Source: Onthophagus taurus (Eukaryota; Arthropoda; Insecta; Coleoptera; Scarabaeidae). From it: DNA of 64,000 nt. The DNA is taken from the NCBI RefSeq assembly GCF_036711975.1, contig NC_091967.1, positions 6,572,001 through 6,636,000 of the forward strand. The letters run 5' to 3'. A program made the position numbers and the translations under genes. Below are positions 1 to 18,463 of the stretch, piece by piece (within the stretch, counting starts at the first letter, position 1; the number at the start of each line of letters is the position of its first letter). The notes beneath the pieces are model-generated. The model was not told the origin of the DNA. It did not search any database and worked only from the letters and a program-made list of their open reading frames with translations.

Positions 1-100
1 TCGAAAAAGCTTGCTAAAAAATGTAATACTTAAATTGGAATCCATAAAGGATTTTATGTTTTGATATATAAACACGAAATCATCAACTTTGGAGGATTCT

Positions 101-226
101 ACCGCCTCGCCTGCAAGCGATCTCGGTTGTTTAAGACTAATGTCTTCTTATCCGAGACTTTGTATATCTATGAAGAAATAAAGAACGATTTCGCCTCAAA
201 TCGCCGAGGTCGCTTGTGGGCGAGGT
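101..226. repeat. Short imperfect inverted repeat with flanking direct repeats
   Basis: A segment near 101-125 is repeated in inverted, slightly diverged form near 202-226 (about 20 of 24 positions pair). The pair is flanked by a similar AT-rich stretch that occurs at about 61-90 and again at about 238-268. This looks like a small fold-back or solo repeat fragment. No coding sequence is visible in 1-528. Confidence 0.4.
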
Positions 227-530
227 GTTGGATTTAATGATTTGATATATGTACCCGAAATCTACAACTACGGGGAATTCTAGCGGATCTAGAGGATTCT
301 AGAATTCTGTGAACCTTCATCCAGAAGCGCTAAAGTGACTTAAGACCACCAGATATCTCCCACATATACGATTTTACAATTGTATCTTTTGCAACAACTT
401 TTACCCACAAAGTAGACGATCGGATAGCTTTGATCCAGTTTTATGTGTTAGTAGCAAATGGTCTGCTACAGGATGTATCTTGGATTTGTAAACAGCAACA
501 CAGTTCTATAACTACGACAGTTTAATTTGT

Positions 531-1180
531 ACAGGGTGTCCAAATTTCGATGGGTTTGCAGGGTATCTCAGTTATTATGAAAGATAGAAAGTTGCGGCTT
601 TCGCGAACCTGAGCTACTTTTTTGTGAAACTTACAATGGTGCAAACCAAATTTTCGTAGCCCTCTTCGTTTTTGATATACAGGGAGTGTTTCAAAATTTA
701 CGATTTTCAGACACCTCCTGTATCTCGGCTATCAGTAAACGTAAAAACGGGTTCTACTAGATTTTTTCACGTAGAATCCAATGGTGCATGTAGAATTTTT
801 CTAGTCATCACGGTTTTTGAGTTATAAAGAGCTGAGTATTTGAGAAATTGAGTATTCAGTATTTGAGTTGTGTTTATAACTCAAAAACCGTGATGACTAG
901 AAAAATTCTACACGCACCATTGGATTCCACGTGAAAAAATCTATTAGAACCCATTTTTACTTTCTTACTAAGTTTCCGGATAGCCGAGATACAGGGGTAT
1001 CTGAAAATCGTAAATTTTAAACACTCCCTGTATATCAAAAACGAAGAGGGTTATGAAAATTTGGTTTGTGCCATTATAAGTTTCACAAAAAGGTAGCTCA
1101 GGTTCGCGAAAGCCGCAGCTTTCTATCTTTCATAATAACTGAGATACCCTGCAAACCCATCGAAATTTGGACACCTGTAC
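531..1180. mobile_element. Fold-back (long inverted repeat) element, about 650 bp
   Basis: Two arms of about 300 bp (531-827 and 874-1180) are near-perfect reverse complements around a 46-bp spacer. The outer ends read ACAGGGTGTCC and GGACACCTGT. No transposase reading frame is present, and the ORFs crossing it are by-products of the palindrome. A related terminus (ACAGGGTGGCC) occurs alone at about 25249. I read it as a non-autonomous DNA-transposon derivative or MITE. The superfamily is not determined because a target-site duplication is not clear. Confidence 0.75.
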
Positions 1181-2714
1181 TTGGGCAAATCTTAAACGCT
1201 GCTATAATACTACATAAAACGGTCACTTGGATTATCGTATGGAATCGAGCATGATACTTCTTCACGATTATAGAAATACCATAATTGCTGAATGCGTTAT
1301 AAATAAATTTGTAGTGTTTATATCGAATAAGTAAATGAAAACGACTAGGTTCATAAACCTTGTTAAATTTCAAATTTTATGTAGACGTAATTTTCTCTGT
1401 TTCCAATTTAAATCTAACAAAAATCGTAAAATTACCAAATAAAACAGTTAGCAGACAATAAATGGTTACGTCTACGTCAATATTACGACTGTTGTAAAAT
1501 CAAACAGTTCGGGTAATAAGGAAGACCGTAAAGTTTGCGTACAAACGACTCTCGGGACGACCACAGAACGGTTTGTTATGTATATAAAAGTAAACGGTTC
1601 CAAACGACAATCTCGTTTGATAAAAAAAATAAAACAAATTTTTTTTCGAACCACCCACTCGTCCAAAATTAAAAGTAAAAAGATGTTACTCACCAGACAC
1701 TTTGAAAGATAGGTCGTGAGTAAGAGAAATATATAGGAGACAAAATTTCAATGTGGGATATTTTAACAGTTATGACTATTTAGAGTTTCTGTGTAAATAC
1801 ATTCGTGATGAATAGATTTCCATTTGGTGGAGTTCAATCCGCTCTGGATGCGTAATACCCTATTTGGATTCGAGCCAAATTTGGATCGAATTGTCGATTT
1901 TGTTTTCTTAACTTTAGTGTTCTAGAAATCGAGCAAAAACCATGTGTAATATAAAAGTATTATCTTACTTGTTTTGGTGACCTACATCGAAACTATTACC
2001 TTTTTATGTTGGATTATAATGGCCATAAAATTTTATAGACCTTAAATTTCTACTAAAGGAAGTAATTTGATCATTTTATTGTTGATTTTTTTTTAAATTA
2101 AAAGTTAGAAGTGAATTAGAATAGTTTTGAGTAAATAAGAAATTCCAAGAACGTTTAAAACATGTAGATTCTAAAAATTTAGGGTAATAAAAGTAGCATA
2201 AAATCACTAAGAAAACATTTCAATTTTTTTCAAAACTGCTGAAAGAATGTGTATTTGTATTAATGAATCTTTAAAGTTTAAGAATGTTTTGTGGTTAAGA
2301 ACACTTCAAAAATTATTTACATAATATAATTTAATATTTTTAAAAGTTTAACTTCGACGTCCTTAATTTTAAATGCATTATCTTTTTAAGTTCTGAAAAT
2401 TTCTTGGATGACCTTCTAAAAATATTGGTAAGAATCCAACAAGTATTACGAATCCAATGACGTTTTATCTAGTCAAACACAAAAAATCAAAAAATTCAAC
2501 GACCTCCACCCATTACAAAAATATTCAACAAAACCTTCACTAAATATTTCATTCCATGGAAAACAATCCAATCAACTATTATTATTAAAATTAGAATTCA
2601 AACTCCATCTAGAATCTTGTCGCAGAACTGAATCTATTTTGGTTTTTCCAACACAAATCCTCTCTTTCTAACCGAAATTTTCTAATAATAACTTCCCGGT
2701 TCAGTTCTCGAACG
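1181..2714. other. Non-coding AT-rich stretch upstream of the K+ channel gene
   Basis: I see no conserved coding segment here. The only ORF of any length (minus strand, about 1472-1693) has no recognisable family features. The final few hundred bases probably hold the promoter and 5' leader of the channel gene that starts at 2715. Confidence 0.5.
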
Positions 2715-5016
2715 ATGGACGTGGCAGAAAGCGCAGACGTTCAAACGAATAACGAAAAATCTAATGAAAATGAACACAAATTAACCGATCTTGAAGCTTT
2801 GGTGACACCCGAACAAGTTCTTAGTGCTTCGGTTGCTAGACGACGCAGAAATCTTACTAGAAGGAGATCGAGTAGCACCAGAAGAGATCAAACGCCGGTG
2901 CGACATGAGGAAGAAGAAGAACAACAAAAAAAAGAAAAAGCTTTGGAGAGGCCGAAAACTCCAGAAAGGCGGAGGAAAAAAGTCGTGAGTAAAAATGGAG
3001 ACGCTGAAGAAAAAAATTCTAGTTCTGATAACAAAGAGGATTTTAAAGAAGCTTTAGATGACGTTACAATCAATGAAAACGATGAAAACAAAGAAGTTAA
3101 AATTAATGAAGAAACTCCAGAAAATATTAATAAAAATTCTAATCGACAAATAAAAACGAAAGATAAAAAAGAAAAAATTGAATCAATAATAAGCGTGAGT
3201 CAAACCGAATTGGTAGCAATGTTTGACAAAGCAAAGCAAAAAATTAAATCTGGTAGAGATAAATACCGCAAAAAAGAAGTTTTAAAACGGAGTCAATCAG
3301 CGCCGAGAAACTTTTCTAACGAAGAATTAATGGAAAGCTTCCGAAGAGCACAAATGGCTTCCGCTGAACGAGAAATAGAAAGAAAACGATCATCCTCTGT
3401 AAGAAAATATTCCACCGACAGTTCGTCGTCTGAAATGATTCCAAAATCAACGCCAAAACCGATACCAAGAATTCCCAAATCAATGAAACCCCAAAAAGTT
3501 CCCAAACAACAACCCCCACAGATGCATCTCACCAACAGAAAATTCGAACAAAGACCCGTTTGTAACAAAATCGTCGAAATTCTCGACCCAAAAACTTCTA
3601 GGGTTATTAAAACCAAACAAATCATGTACGTTAAATTTAATTTCATACAATTTTTAAAAATGCTTAAAATCTTTACGATTAAAGATATTATTTTTGAATA
3701 TAAACGATTTAAAAATGATATGAAACACGAACACGAGAAAATTTTAAATTTAAGGAGAAAATGCATAAACGAATTAATTCTTATGGGAGTTTTATGTGGT
3801 TTGGGTGGTGTGCTTTTTAAATTTATAGAGGGAGCGTTTGAAAACTTTTATAAATGCGGCGTTAAAAGGATTAAAAGGGATTTTATCGACCAGCTTTGGA
3901 TGAAAAGTCATAATTTACGGGAAGAGGATTGGAAATCTTTAGCTAGGAATAAATTAAAACACTTTGAAGAGGAGTTACACGTCGCTCACGAAGCCGGAAT
4001 TCGATCTTACACGGGAAAAACTTCTTGGAGTTTTTTAAATGGAATTATTTATAGCTTAACTTTAGTTACAACTATTGGTATTATTACTTTTTTTAACTTA
4101 ATTAATTAAAAATTTTTTTTTCATGATTTTAATTTAATATCTTTTTAGGATATGGTCATATGTTTCCTACAACAATAACAGGGAAAGGACTCACGATTCT
4201 TTACGCTTTAATTGGAATACCTTTGTTTCTTATAATATTAACGGATTTTGGTAAATTATTCACGAGATGTATCAAATATGTTTGGGCTTTTGTTAGACGG
4301 CTTTATTATACTGGGAGATGTCGAAAAGTTAGAAAAACAGCTCATGTTGAGGTAAAATTATTTCATTAAAATGAATGTAAAACATAAATAATCAACAATA
4401 TTATTTATAGGATATCTTTAAAGGAGCTCAAATGGTTTATGAAGCAGCAACATTAAGAAGACCATCAAAAACTCCCGATCCCAATATTCAAATGGAAGAA
4501 GGAACCGATGATGGTGGAACATCCCCAGCAACTCCAGCACCATCAAATTACGAAATAGACGACGAATTTAATCTTCCAATAACCTTAGCTCTCTCAATTT
4601 TAGTCTTATATATATTTTTGGGTGCAGTTGGTTTTCAAGTTTTAGAAAATTGGGATTTCTTTTCCTCGTTTTATTTCGTTTTTATCTCTTTGTCAACTAT
4701 AGGATTAGGAGATTTCGTTCCCAGCAATAATTTGTTTATGATTTTTTCGATAGTTTATTTGGTTTTTGGTCTTGCTTTAATGTCGATGTGTATTAACGTT
4801 GTACAGGATAAAATCAGTGATACGTTTAAAAGGGCCTCGGCGAAAATCGGTGCTACCATTGGGTTAACTGTGAACGAAGAAGATGGAAGTATCATTACGG
4901 TTCCTCCGGATCAAGTTGAAATGCCCGAAGTGCATAATGCGGAAAATATACAAAAAGATATTAATAAGAATAATGAAAGCAAAGATGATGAGATTATAAT
5001 GACCAAAATAAAATAG
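2715..5016 (+). CDS. Two-pore-domain (TWIK/K2P-type) potassium channel
   Basis: Predicted exons are 2715-4077, 4149-4351 and 4411-5016, joining in frame to 723 residues. The gene encodes a K2P leak channel subunit: two pore loops per chain, dimer in the plasma membrane. Visible parts in order: a hydrophilic, basic, Ser/Arg/Glu-rich N-terminus of about 350 residues; a first membrane helix around 353-373; pore loop 1 with filter TTIGYG (about 452-457, split by the first intron); two further membrane helices; then, after a polar loop, pore loop 2 with TIGLGD (about 618-623), a last helix and a polar tail. The filters and their spacing are decisive for the family. The N-terminus is far longer than in typical mammalian K2Ps. 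I cannot assign a specific orthologue. The AT-rich stretch at 3620-3720 could hide a small intron, so this part of the protein is less certain. Confidence 0.88.
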
Positions 5017-5069
5017 GGTTTTAAAATTATAGTGTCTTGACAGCTATAAGAAGAAGCCTTTAAAATTTC

Positions 5070-5075
5070 AATAAA
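5070..5075 (+). terminator. Poly(A) signal of the K+ channel gene
   Basis: An AATAAA hexamer lies 54 bases past the stop codon. A second copy at 5325-5330 is an alternative site just before the tandem array starts. Confidence 0.45.
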
Positions 5076-5370
5076 TCATGTCTTACATAGATGTCAAGAT
5101 ACTATCTGCTTTAAATTTAAATCTACATAAAACGAAAACTATGGCTGTCAAAAGATAATGTAATATATTTAAGAAATATTCTTACACCTTTTTATTTTGC
5201 TGTTGTTTTTGAACTCCTGAACATTTGAGTTGGGGATAGTTTTTTGCACCTAACTTTTTTTTTAATACTTAATGCAATTTAGGACAGTGCGGGAAATGCT
5301 GATGTATATTTCTTATTTTATTCCAATAAAACTTAATTATTTAAAAATCGAATTTGTTAAAAAATCTTTG

Positions 5371-7300
5371 TCTTGGAAATTTAAAATTTGGTGTAACATA
5401 ACCTTCAACGTCCCCTAATAACCTTAATAAATTTCATTTTATAAATCCTAACCGTTTTGAAAAAAACAAGCTTTTCATTAAACTCAATTTTAGCACTTCA
5501 TTTTCAAATCGACAATTTTTAAAAACTGTTATATTAAAAACTATACATTCTGGAAACTCAAAATTTGGTATAACCTAACCTCAAACGTTCCATAATAACC
5601 TCAAAAAAATTCGTTGTCTAAATCCCAACCGTTTTGAAGAAAACAATTTTTTTTATTAAGCCCAATACTGGCACGTCAATTCCAAATCGACAATTTTTAA
5701 AAACTTTTATATTAAAAACTATACATCCTGGAAAGTTAAAATTTGGTGTAACCTAACCTCAAACGTTCCATAATAATCTCAAAAAAAATCGTTGTCTAAA
5801 TCCCAACCGTTTTGAAGAAAACAATTTTTTTTATTAATCTCAATTCTAGCACGTCATTTTCAAATCGACAATTTTTAAAAACTTTTATATAAAAACTATT
5901 CATCCTGGGAACTTAAAATTTGGTATAACCTAACCTCAAACTGTCCTTAATAACCTCAACAAAATTCGTTGTCTAAATCCCAACCGTTTTGAAGAAAACA
6001 AGTTTTTCATTAAGCTCAATTTCTAGCATGTCAATTTCAAATCGACAATTTTTAAAAACTTTTATATTAAAAACTATACATCCTGGAAACTTAAAATTTG
6101 GTATAACCTAACCTCAAACGTTCCATAATAACCTCAAAAAAATTCGTTGTCTAAATCCCAACCGTTTTGAAGAAAACAAGTTTTTCATTAAGCTCAATTT
6201 GTAGCACGTCAATTTCAAATCGACAATTTTTAAAAACTTTTACATTAAAAACTATACATCCTGGAAACTTAAAATTTGGTATAACCTAACCTCAAACGTT
6301 CCATAATAACCTCAAAAAAATTCGTTGTCTAAATCCCAACCGTTTTGAAGAAAACAATTTTTTTTATTAAGCCCAATACTGGCACGTCAATTCCAAATCG
6401 ACAATTTTTAAAAACTTTTATATTAAAAACTATACATCCTGGAAACTTAAAATTTGGTGTAACCTAACCTCAAACGTTCCTTAATAACCTCAAAAAAATT
6501 CGTTGTCTAAATCCCAACCGTTTTGAAGAAAACAAGTTTTTCATTAAGCTGAATTTCTAGCACGTCAATTTCAAATCGACAATTTTTAAAACCTTTTATA
6601 TTAAAAACTATACATCCTGGAAACTTAAAATTTGGTATAACCTAACCTCAAACGTTCCTTAATAACCTCAAAAAAATTCGTTGTCTAAATCCCAACCGTT
6701 TTGAAGAAAACAATTTTTTTTATTAAGCTCAATTCTGGCACGTCAATTTCAAATCGACAATTTTTAAAAATTTTTATTTTAAAAACTGTACATCCTGGAA
6801 ACTTAAAATTTGCTATAACCTAACCTCAAACGTTCCTTAATAACCTCAAAAAAATTCGTTGTTTAAATCCCAACCGTTTTGAAGGAAACAATTTTTTTTA
6901 TTAAGCCCAATACTGGCACGTCAATTTCAAATCGACAATTTTGAAAAACTTTTATATTAAAAACTATACATCCTGGAAACTTAAAATTTGGTATAAAATA
7001 ATCTCAAACGTTCCTTAATAACCTCAAAAAAATTCGTTGTCTAAATCCCAACCGTTTTGAAGAAAACAATTTTTTTTATTAAGCTCAATTCTAGCACGTC
7101 ATTTTCAAATCGACAATTTTTAAAAACTATACATCCTGGGAACTGAAAATTTGGTATAACCTAACCTCAAACGTTCCTTAATAACCTCAAAAAATTTCGC
7201 CTTCTTAAACCCAACCGTTTTGAAGAAAACAATTTTTTTCTATCACCTTGCTTCCATAGACGTCAATTTCAAGTCGCCAATTTTTAAAAATTGTTGTATT
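5371..7300. repeat. Satellite-like tandem array, 178-bp monomer, about 11 copies
   Basis: A unit of about 178 bp recurs head to tail. The landmark CCTAACCTCAAACG (or a variant) lies near 5393, 5573, 5750, 5930, 6107, 6285, 6463, 6641, 6819, 6995 and 7160. Inner copies are very similar; the first and last are diverged and one near 7110 is shortened. No open reading frame runs through it. The unit is close to nucleosome length, as in many insect satellites, yet this is a short array lodged between two ordinary genes. Confidence 0.92.
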
Positions 7301-7884
7301 ACATACAATTTAACAGGGTTGTTTAAAATTTGAATTCAATTTGGATGATTCTTTTATGCCATTTGGGTACAACGAAAACGAACTAAATTCTTTGTACAAT
7401 TTATGTATTCATGAAGTTTAAGAGCTTTTAAATACAAATTCCAAACAGATTCCATAAAAATTTTGAACCTACTTAAACCCTAGACCAACAGATGGAGACT
7501 CATAAATAATTTGTAATTATTTACTATTTACTTTATCGTTTGCATTCAATTCTTTCCAAATCTTATCTTGTACTATAAAAATACAACCCTCAAAAAGCCG
7601 ATAAACATATTTTATCTAAAACAAATAAAAAAAAAATTGTTTATTTAATAATTTCCCACTTCCAGTTTGAAATTACAACATTTTTTATTGATCAATGTTA
7701 ATTTTGCAAAACTTATTAAAAATTTTAAAAAAATGCGTAACACAAAATAAATATTTGTTGTAATTTTTATCGATTGGTTCGAAAAAGTGGGCACGACAAG
7801 TTTCGGTTGCGATCGTGAAATTTCGTAAAAACAGCTGAGTAATTATTTTTTCGTGTAAAACAAACGACAACGCAGCTTTTCATT

Positions 7885-7920
7885 TATAAACAAATGCACG
7901 CCGATTTCAGCATCAGTTGC
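7885..7920 (+). promoter_or_regulatory. TATA box plus initiator for NAGK
   Basis: TATAAA at 7885-7890 is followed 30 bases later by the arthropod initiator TCAGTT (A at 7915 as +1). That spacing is standard for insect core promoters, and it leaves a 5' leader of about 78 bases before the ATG at 7993. Confidence 0.6.
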
Positions 7921-7992
7921 CCGATCTCGTCGATAGACGTCAGTGCGTTCGCATTCAATACACGTAAGTTTCAGCAAACGTAGGATTGAAAG

Positions 7993-10900
7993 ATGAATCA
8001 AATTTTGGGAGGTTTAGAAGGGTACGTTTTATTTAAATTACTTTTTAAACAAATACGTATTAAAATTTATCCTTATTCTTTGTTATTACATAGAAAGTTT
8101 TAATCAATTTTATTTTAAAGATGTTTTTTTTATTTTTTGACAATTACCGTCATATTTAAAGGTTAACAGTTGATATCTTCGTACGCTTTCAGTCTTTGAT
8201 AAGATCATCATTTAAAATAGTTTTCGTTTAGCCTTCGTTTAAGAGTTGTGGAATTTCAAATATGCTACTCTACCATTTTAATAGTATTCCGATTAATATT
8301 GAACTACTTTCAATTTTATACATAGCTAATAATCTAAAAAAAATTTTATCAATTTAAATTTGAATAAGAATAATAAAGAAGGAGCAATTTAATTTAAATA
8401 GGTCGAGTGACGTTGTTTCTTTATAAACAAACTATTTCACCATCTAAAAATATCACTGAAATTTATATTATAACATTTAAAATAATAATGTTAAAGTTTA
8501 TTTTTGTATCATTCAATAAAAACTATTTGGAATGCTATTTCGAAAATGTTATCGTGAGTTTCATAGAAAATTAACCATATTTTTTTTTGTTTATTGAGAT
8601 AAAACTTTATCAAACAAACTTATCAAAAGTAGTAAAATAATTTTGTTGAAACTTTTTAACATTTTTATGCATAGAAGTAGAAGTGAAAGCAGAAGTGAAA
8701 TTGCTGAATGACATTCAATCGAGAACCACGTTCATGAAATATGGCCTTGAATTTGAACTTGCGTTGACCTAATTTAACAATAAAAGTAATAATTTAAAAA
8801 AAAAGTATTTAGACTAGGTAACAAAAGATATATTTGTTTTTTTTTTCGGGCTATATTTAAAAATGATCTCATACTTTTATTATCACTTATACAATAAAAA
8901 AAAAGTTTGTTGCTTTATTAAAGAAAAAAAATACGCTATAAAATGAAAGTCAAATAACCATTTCCGCTGTCAATTTAACAATTGTAAAGGAAAATATCGT
9001 TTGCTGAAGGATTAGCGTATCAAAAACCTCAAAAGAATATTAATGTCATCAACCTTGAAACAACCTTAAAAAGAGTACCCTTTTATCACGTTTTTTTTAT
9101 ATATTTTCTGTACTTTCTCTATAAATCAGAGGGGCAACGGTCTCAACCTTGGTCCTTTTGGATGCCGATGGAAAGGTCATGACAAAAACAACCGGACCAG
9201 GAACAAATCACTTCCTGCTCGGAATGGAAGAGTGCAGACAAAGAATAGCGAACATGGTTAACACGGTTAAAAAGGATATAGGAATGAGGCAGGACCAACC
9301 ATTGAGTGCGCTAGTATTACCAATCATACGCTTAAAATGAAATAATTTTCAGTTTTGATTTTTTTCTTCGGTTTAGGGTTTAAGTTTAAGCGGATGCGAA
9401 CAGGAAGAAACAAATCAGGAATTGGTTAGAGGATTATTGGAGAATTATCCGAATTTAAGTGAAAGATATGCTATTGGAAGTGATACGGAAGGTTCTGTGG
9501 CGGCCACCTCAAATCATGGAGGCGTTTGTTCTATTGCTGGCACTGGATCTAACACGCTACTTATTAACCCTGATGGATCTAGAGTTCAATGTGGTGGTTG
9601 GGGATATTTACTTGGAGATGAAGGAGGAGGTAAAAAAATTTCATTTCAATCATTTTTATTACTGAACTCAAGCTTACAAAGTCATGATATTTATATTCAC
9701 CAAATTAGTGAAGCTTAAAATTAATCTAGTATCAATCTTGAAATTTTAAATTGAAGTTATATAGATTTTGACATTTGTTAATTTTGAAATTTAAACGTCA
9801 AATAAAACTTCTTAATGTCAACTGTCAACATTAAATTAAAATGTTTTAAATTTAATATATCAAATTTTTAACGTATTTACAATTTGAAAAAACAAAACTG
9901 AGAGACTTCCAGGAGGTGGATATAGCGGGTAACATACGCAGAGAGGGAGATATCTTTAAACCAACCTCACTCTGGACGACAATGGAAACGAAATCAAGAG
10001 ACGTATTATAATAACGACGTCCACAGACCAAACTGCGAGTCTATAAGACTATAATCAGACCCGTGCCATAGAATAACCAAAAAAGACACTAACTTTGGTA
10101 GCTTTGATGTTGGAGGAACTACTTAATATGCAGCAAATCTCTGCTAGTTGACCATAGCTCAATGCAAAAACTGACAAGCATTGCACAAAGACACTATAAA
10201 TTACCACTTCCTTAATCTATTTGCACAATTTTTTAGAGCCATATTTTATTAGCCATACCATATTTTCATTATAATTCCCTTAAAAACTGTAACTTGGAAT
10301 ATGACACATCACATTAATTTGACAGACATCTATTTTAACGGACCCTAAATTGAATATTAAGAAGATAAATATAGACCAAACTAAAATAAAATCATTTAAG
10401 ATTAATCAAAACCGTCTGCGAAAACGATTAAAACTTATTTAAAGGTGTTTAAAATAATAAAATCATTTAAAATTCATCTAAATCAATTAAGAATGATCAA
10501 AATGTTATAAAATCCTCTAGGTTTTAGAGTTTATCAACATAGACCTTCAATTTATATCCATCGTAGATATTATCAATAATGCATTACAGATAACGTCCAT
10601 AAAATTCATTACCTAACCCAAAATAATCTTTTTTTTTTTTTAATTTAAACAAATTTAAAGTATTTTATTTTTTTTAGCTTATAAAATAGCTCATTCAGCT
10701 ATAAAATCATGTTTTGATGATTTGGATCGTTTCTCACCAGCTCCTCATTCAATAGATAAAGTTTGGGCGTTAATAAAAGATCACTTTCAAATAAAAGTAA
10801 AAGAAGATCTTTTGGAACATTATTACACAAAATTTGATAAAGCTTTCATAGCGAGTTTATGTAAAAAGCTTTCTACGTTGGCCTCGGAAGGTGATGATGC

Positions 10901-11276
10901 AATGGCGAAATATTTATTTGAAAATGCTGGAAGGCAGATTGCTCAATCTTTAGGGGCGGTTATACCAAAAGCAGCTGCAGAATTGATTGATAAACCGGGT
11001 GGTTTACACGTTTTATGTGTGGGTTCGGTTTGGTTAAGTTGGCCGTTACTTAAACCTGGTTTTGATAAATACATGGTAGAACACACGGAAATTTCAACGA
11101 TTACTTTGACGAGATTAACCACTACTTTAGCCGTTGGAGCAGCGTACATGGCAGCAGATAAATTAAATATAAACATACCGAGGTTTTACGATGAGAATTT
11201 TAGGATATTGGATGTGTTTAGAAGGGAAACTTTTTGCAACAATTTTAGTGGAAATAATATTTGTGTAAAAATATGA
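7993..11276 (+). CDS. Nagk: N-acetyl-D-glucosamine kinase
   Basis: Predicted exons 7993-8021, 9130-9313, 9377-9629 and 10678-11276 give 354 residues (human NAGK has 344). The cytosolic enzyme phosphorylates GlcNAc to GlcNAc-6-phosphate for amino-sugar salvage, which in an insect feeds chitin and glycan precursors. Motifs seen: an N-terminal phosphate loop (GGLEGGAT, near residue 6) split by intron 1; a GLSLSG segment at about 72; SDTEGS with the catalytic Asp at 107; GTGSN at about 126-130; CGGWG with Cys143; GDEGGAYKIAH across intron 3; and LCVGSVW near the C-terminus. Asp107 and Cys143 fall at the same numbers as in the human enzyme, which supports the start codon. Intron 3 carries a decayed LINE fragment. 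Confidence 0.93.
9880..10090 (+). mobile_element. Decayed LINE reverse-transcriptase fragment in NAGK intron 3
   Basis: Out-of-frame scraps with stops read LDDNGNEIKRRI (about 9970-10010) and KLRVYKTIIRPV (about 10029-10066). Together these are the usual C-terminal reverse-transcriptase signature of RTE/CR1-like non-LTR elements. The fragment is in the same orientation as the host gene and is not functional. Confidence 0.7.
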
Positions 11277-11503
11277 TACTTTTTCCAGTTCCTCCAAAAA
11301 AAATTAGTTTATAAGATTAATATAAAGAAAAGATTACACTTTATATTTGTACTAAAATGAAAAATTAGATTTTTACTTATTTACGTTTTAATTTGATTAA
11401 AAAGTAGATGGATTTGCGGAAAAGAGACGTTTAAATGTATAAGTATTGTAAAAATATAAATTATAAATTTTAATGATGGAAAAAAAGACGAAAATATTAT
11501 CAC

Positions 11504-11509
11504 AATAAA
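11504..11509 (+). terminator. Poly(A) signal of NAGK
   Basis: AATAAA lies about 230 bases after the stop codon, with a GT-rich/T-rich stretch following. The gene converges here with the minus-strand kinase gene. Confidence 0.5.
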
Positions 11510-11519
11510 ACAATATAAT

Positions 11520-12749
11520 GGTCTTTTATTATTAATTTTTTTTTTGAAAATACATCGAGTTCCTAACTAACATTCAAATTGCTTAATCAAAAAGGTTTCT
11601 ATGTCCAAGACATGCGTTTTTTTCCATAGAATAATCGACTACCGTGTTTATTTAATCGCTGGGGCGGTATCCAACACATTTTTCTGTCCGAATCTTTGAT
11701 CCTTGTATACACGAATATTATAGGATTAAACACCTAAATAGGATCACACGTAAACAATGAAAAAAATGGTCTTCTTATAAAAATATTTTGATATTCGGCC
11801 ACTCATATTTTGTAGTAGTGTTTTTATAAATCCGAATCGTAATTGAGCAGTATGTATTTTTGCATTAATTTTCGAAAAAATTGGCTTTATTGTACGCTTG
11901 CAATTTAGTTTCTTTTTTGGGGTTTCTTGAATTGCTGTGGGTTTCAGTATAGTTCACATTTATCGAGATAAAATATCGCTAACGATACAATTATAACAAT
12001 GATAACGAACGGTTTCGTTTAGATTTTAGCGCATATAAATGTCTGGTTGCGATTAATAATATTGAAATATTACTGCGATATCAATAAGTTATATTTATTA
12101 TACTGTTTTTGCCTCTTTTTTTCTTTAATAAATACAAAAAGAAGTTCTTATATTCCATGTGCGTAAAATCACAAAGTAAACAAAATTAAAAACATTTCTT
12201 TATATCTAGCACCGAAAATAAAATGAAATGTGCGTTACGATTCCTAAGAGTTCTGCGGATTGACAATCTCACGACAGCCCTAAGTACTAGTTAAGTAAAT
12301 TACGATAAATATTTTAGAGACCACCTTGAAGTAAAATTCATCATTGAATCATCACATGCGCCGGTAACTAAACCTCTCTTACCTCACATCCACCAAAAGA
12401 TTCTCGCCCGAACTGTACACCCGAACTATACATACTGATAAATTTAATTAAAAATTAATAATTATTAAACTCAAAAAGGGGGTGATATTTACAAGAATTT
12501 TTTAATATTATGAAAAAAAAGTATTAAATTGTATAATAATAGGGGATTTAAATGTTTAAATAAACAAAATGACAAGATCCAAGTGCTATGAGAAAAAAAA
12601 TGAAAAAAAAATTAAATTAAAACGATTTTTCTTCTTTTTCTTTTTCATTTTTTAACTTAAAATTGACTGATGTCATGTGAACACAAAATAACAGGGAAGA
12701 CGGGGCATTGCGATGGGTTTTGGACGATTTCGTTTTGTGCCTTAGGCTA
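11520..12749. other. Convergent 3' flank between NAGK and Gprk2
   Basis: No coding exon is seen. The stretch probably contains the Gprk2 3' untranslated region; several TTTATT hexamers (AATAAA on the minus strand), for example near 11648, could serve as poly(A) signals. Confidence 0.45.

Positions 12750-18463
<5,714 letters not shown>

Noticed and set aside
1066-1373. Overlapping ORFs on both strands as genes
   Set aside because: They lie in or next to the right arm of the long inverted repeat, and one mirrors the left arm; neither has family features.
2888-3766. Minus-strand ORFs of 67-157 codons
   Set aside because: They are shadows of the low-complexity N-terminal exon of the K+ channel.
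5371-7300. CCTAACC in each 178-bp monomer as telomeric repeat
   Set aside because: It occurs once per monomer and is never reiterated as (CCTAA)n, so this is not a telomere array.
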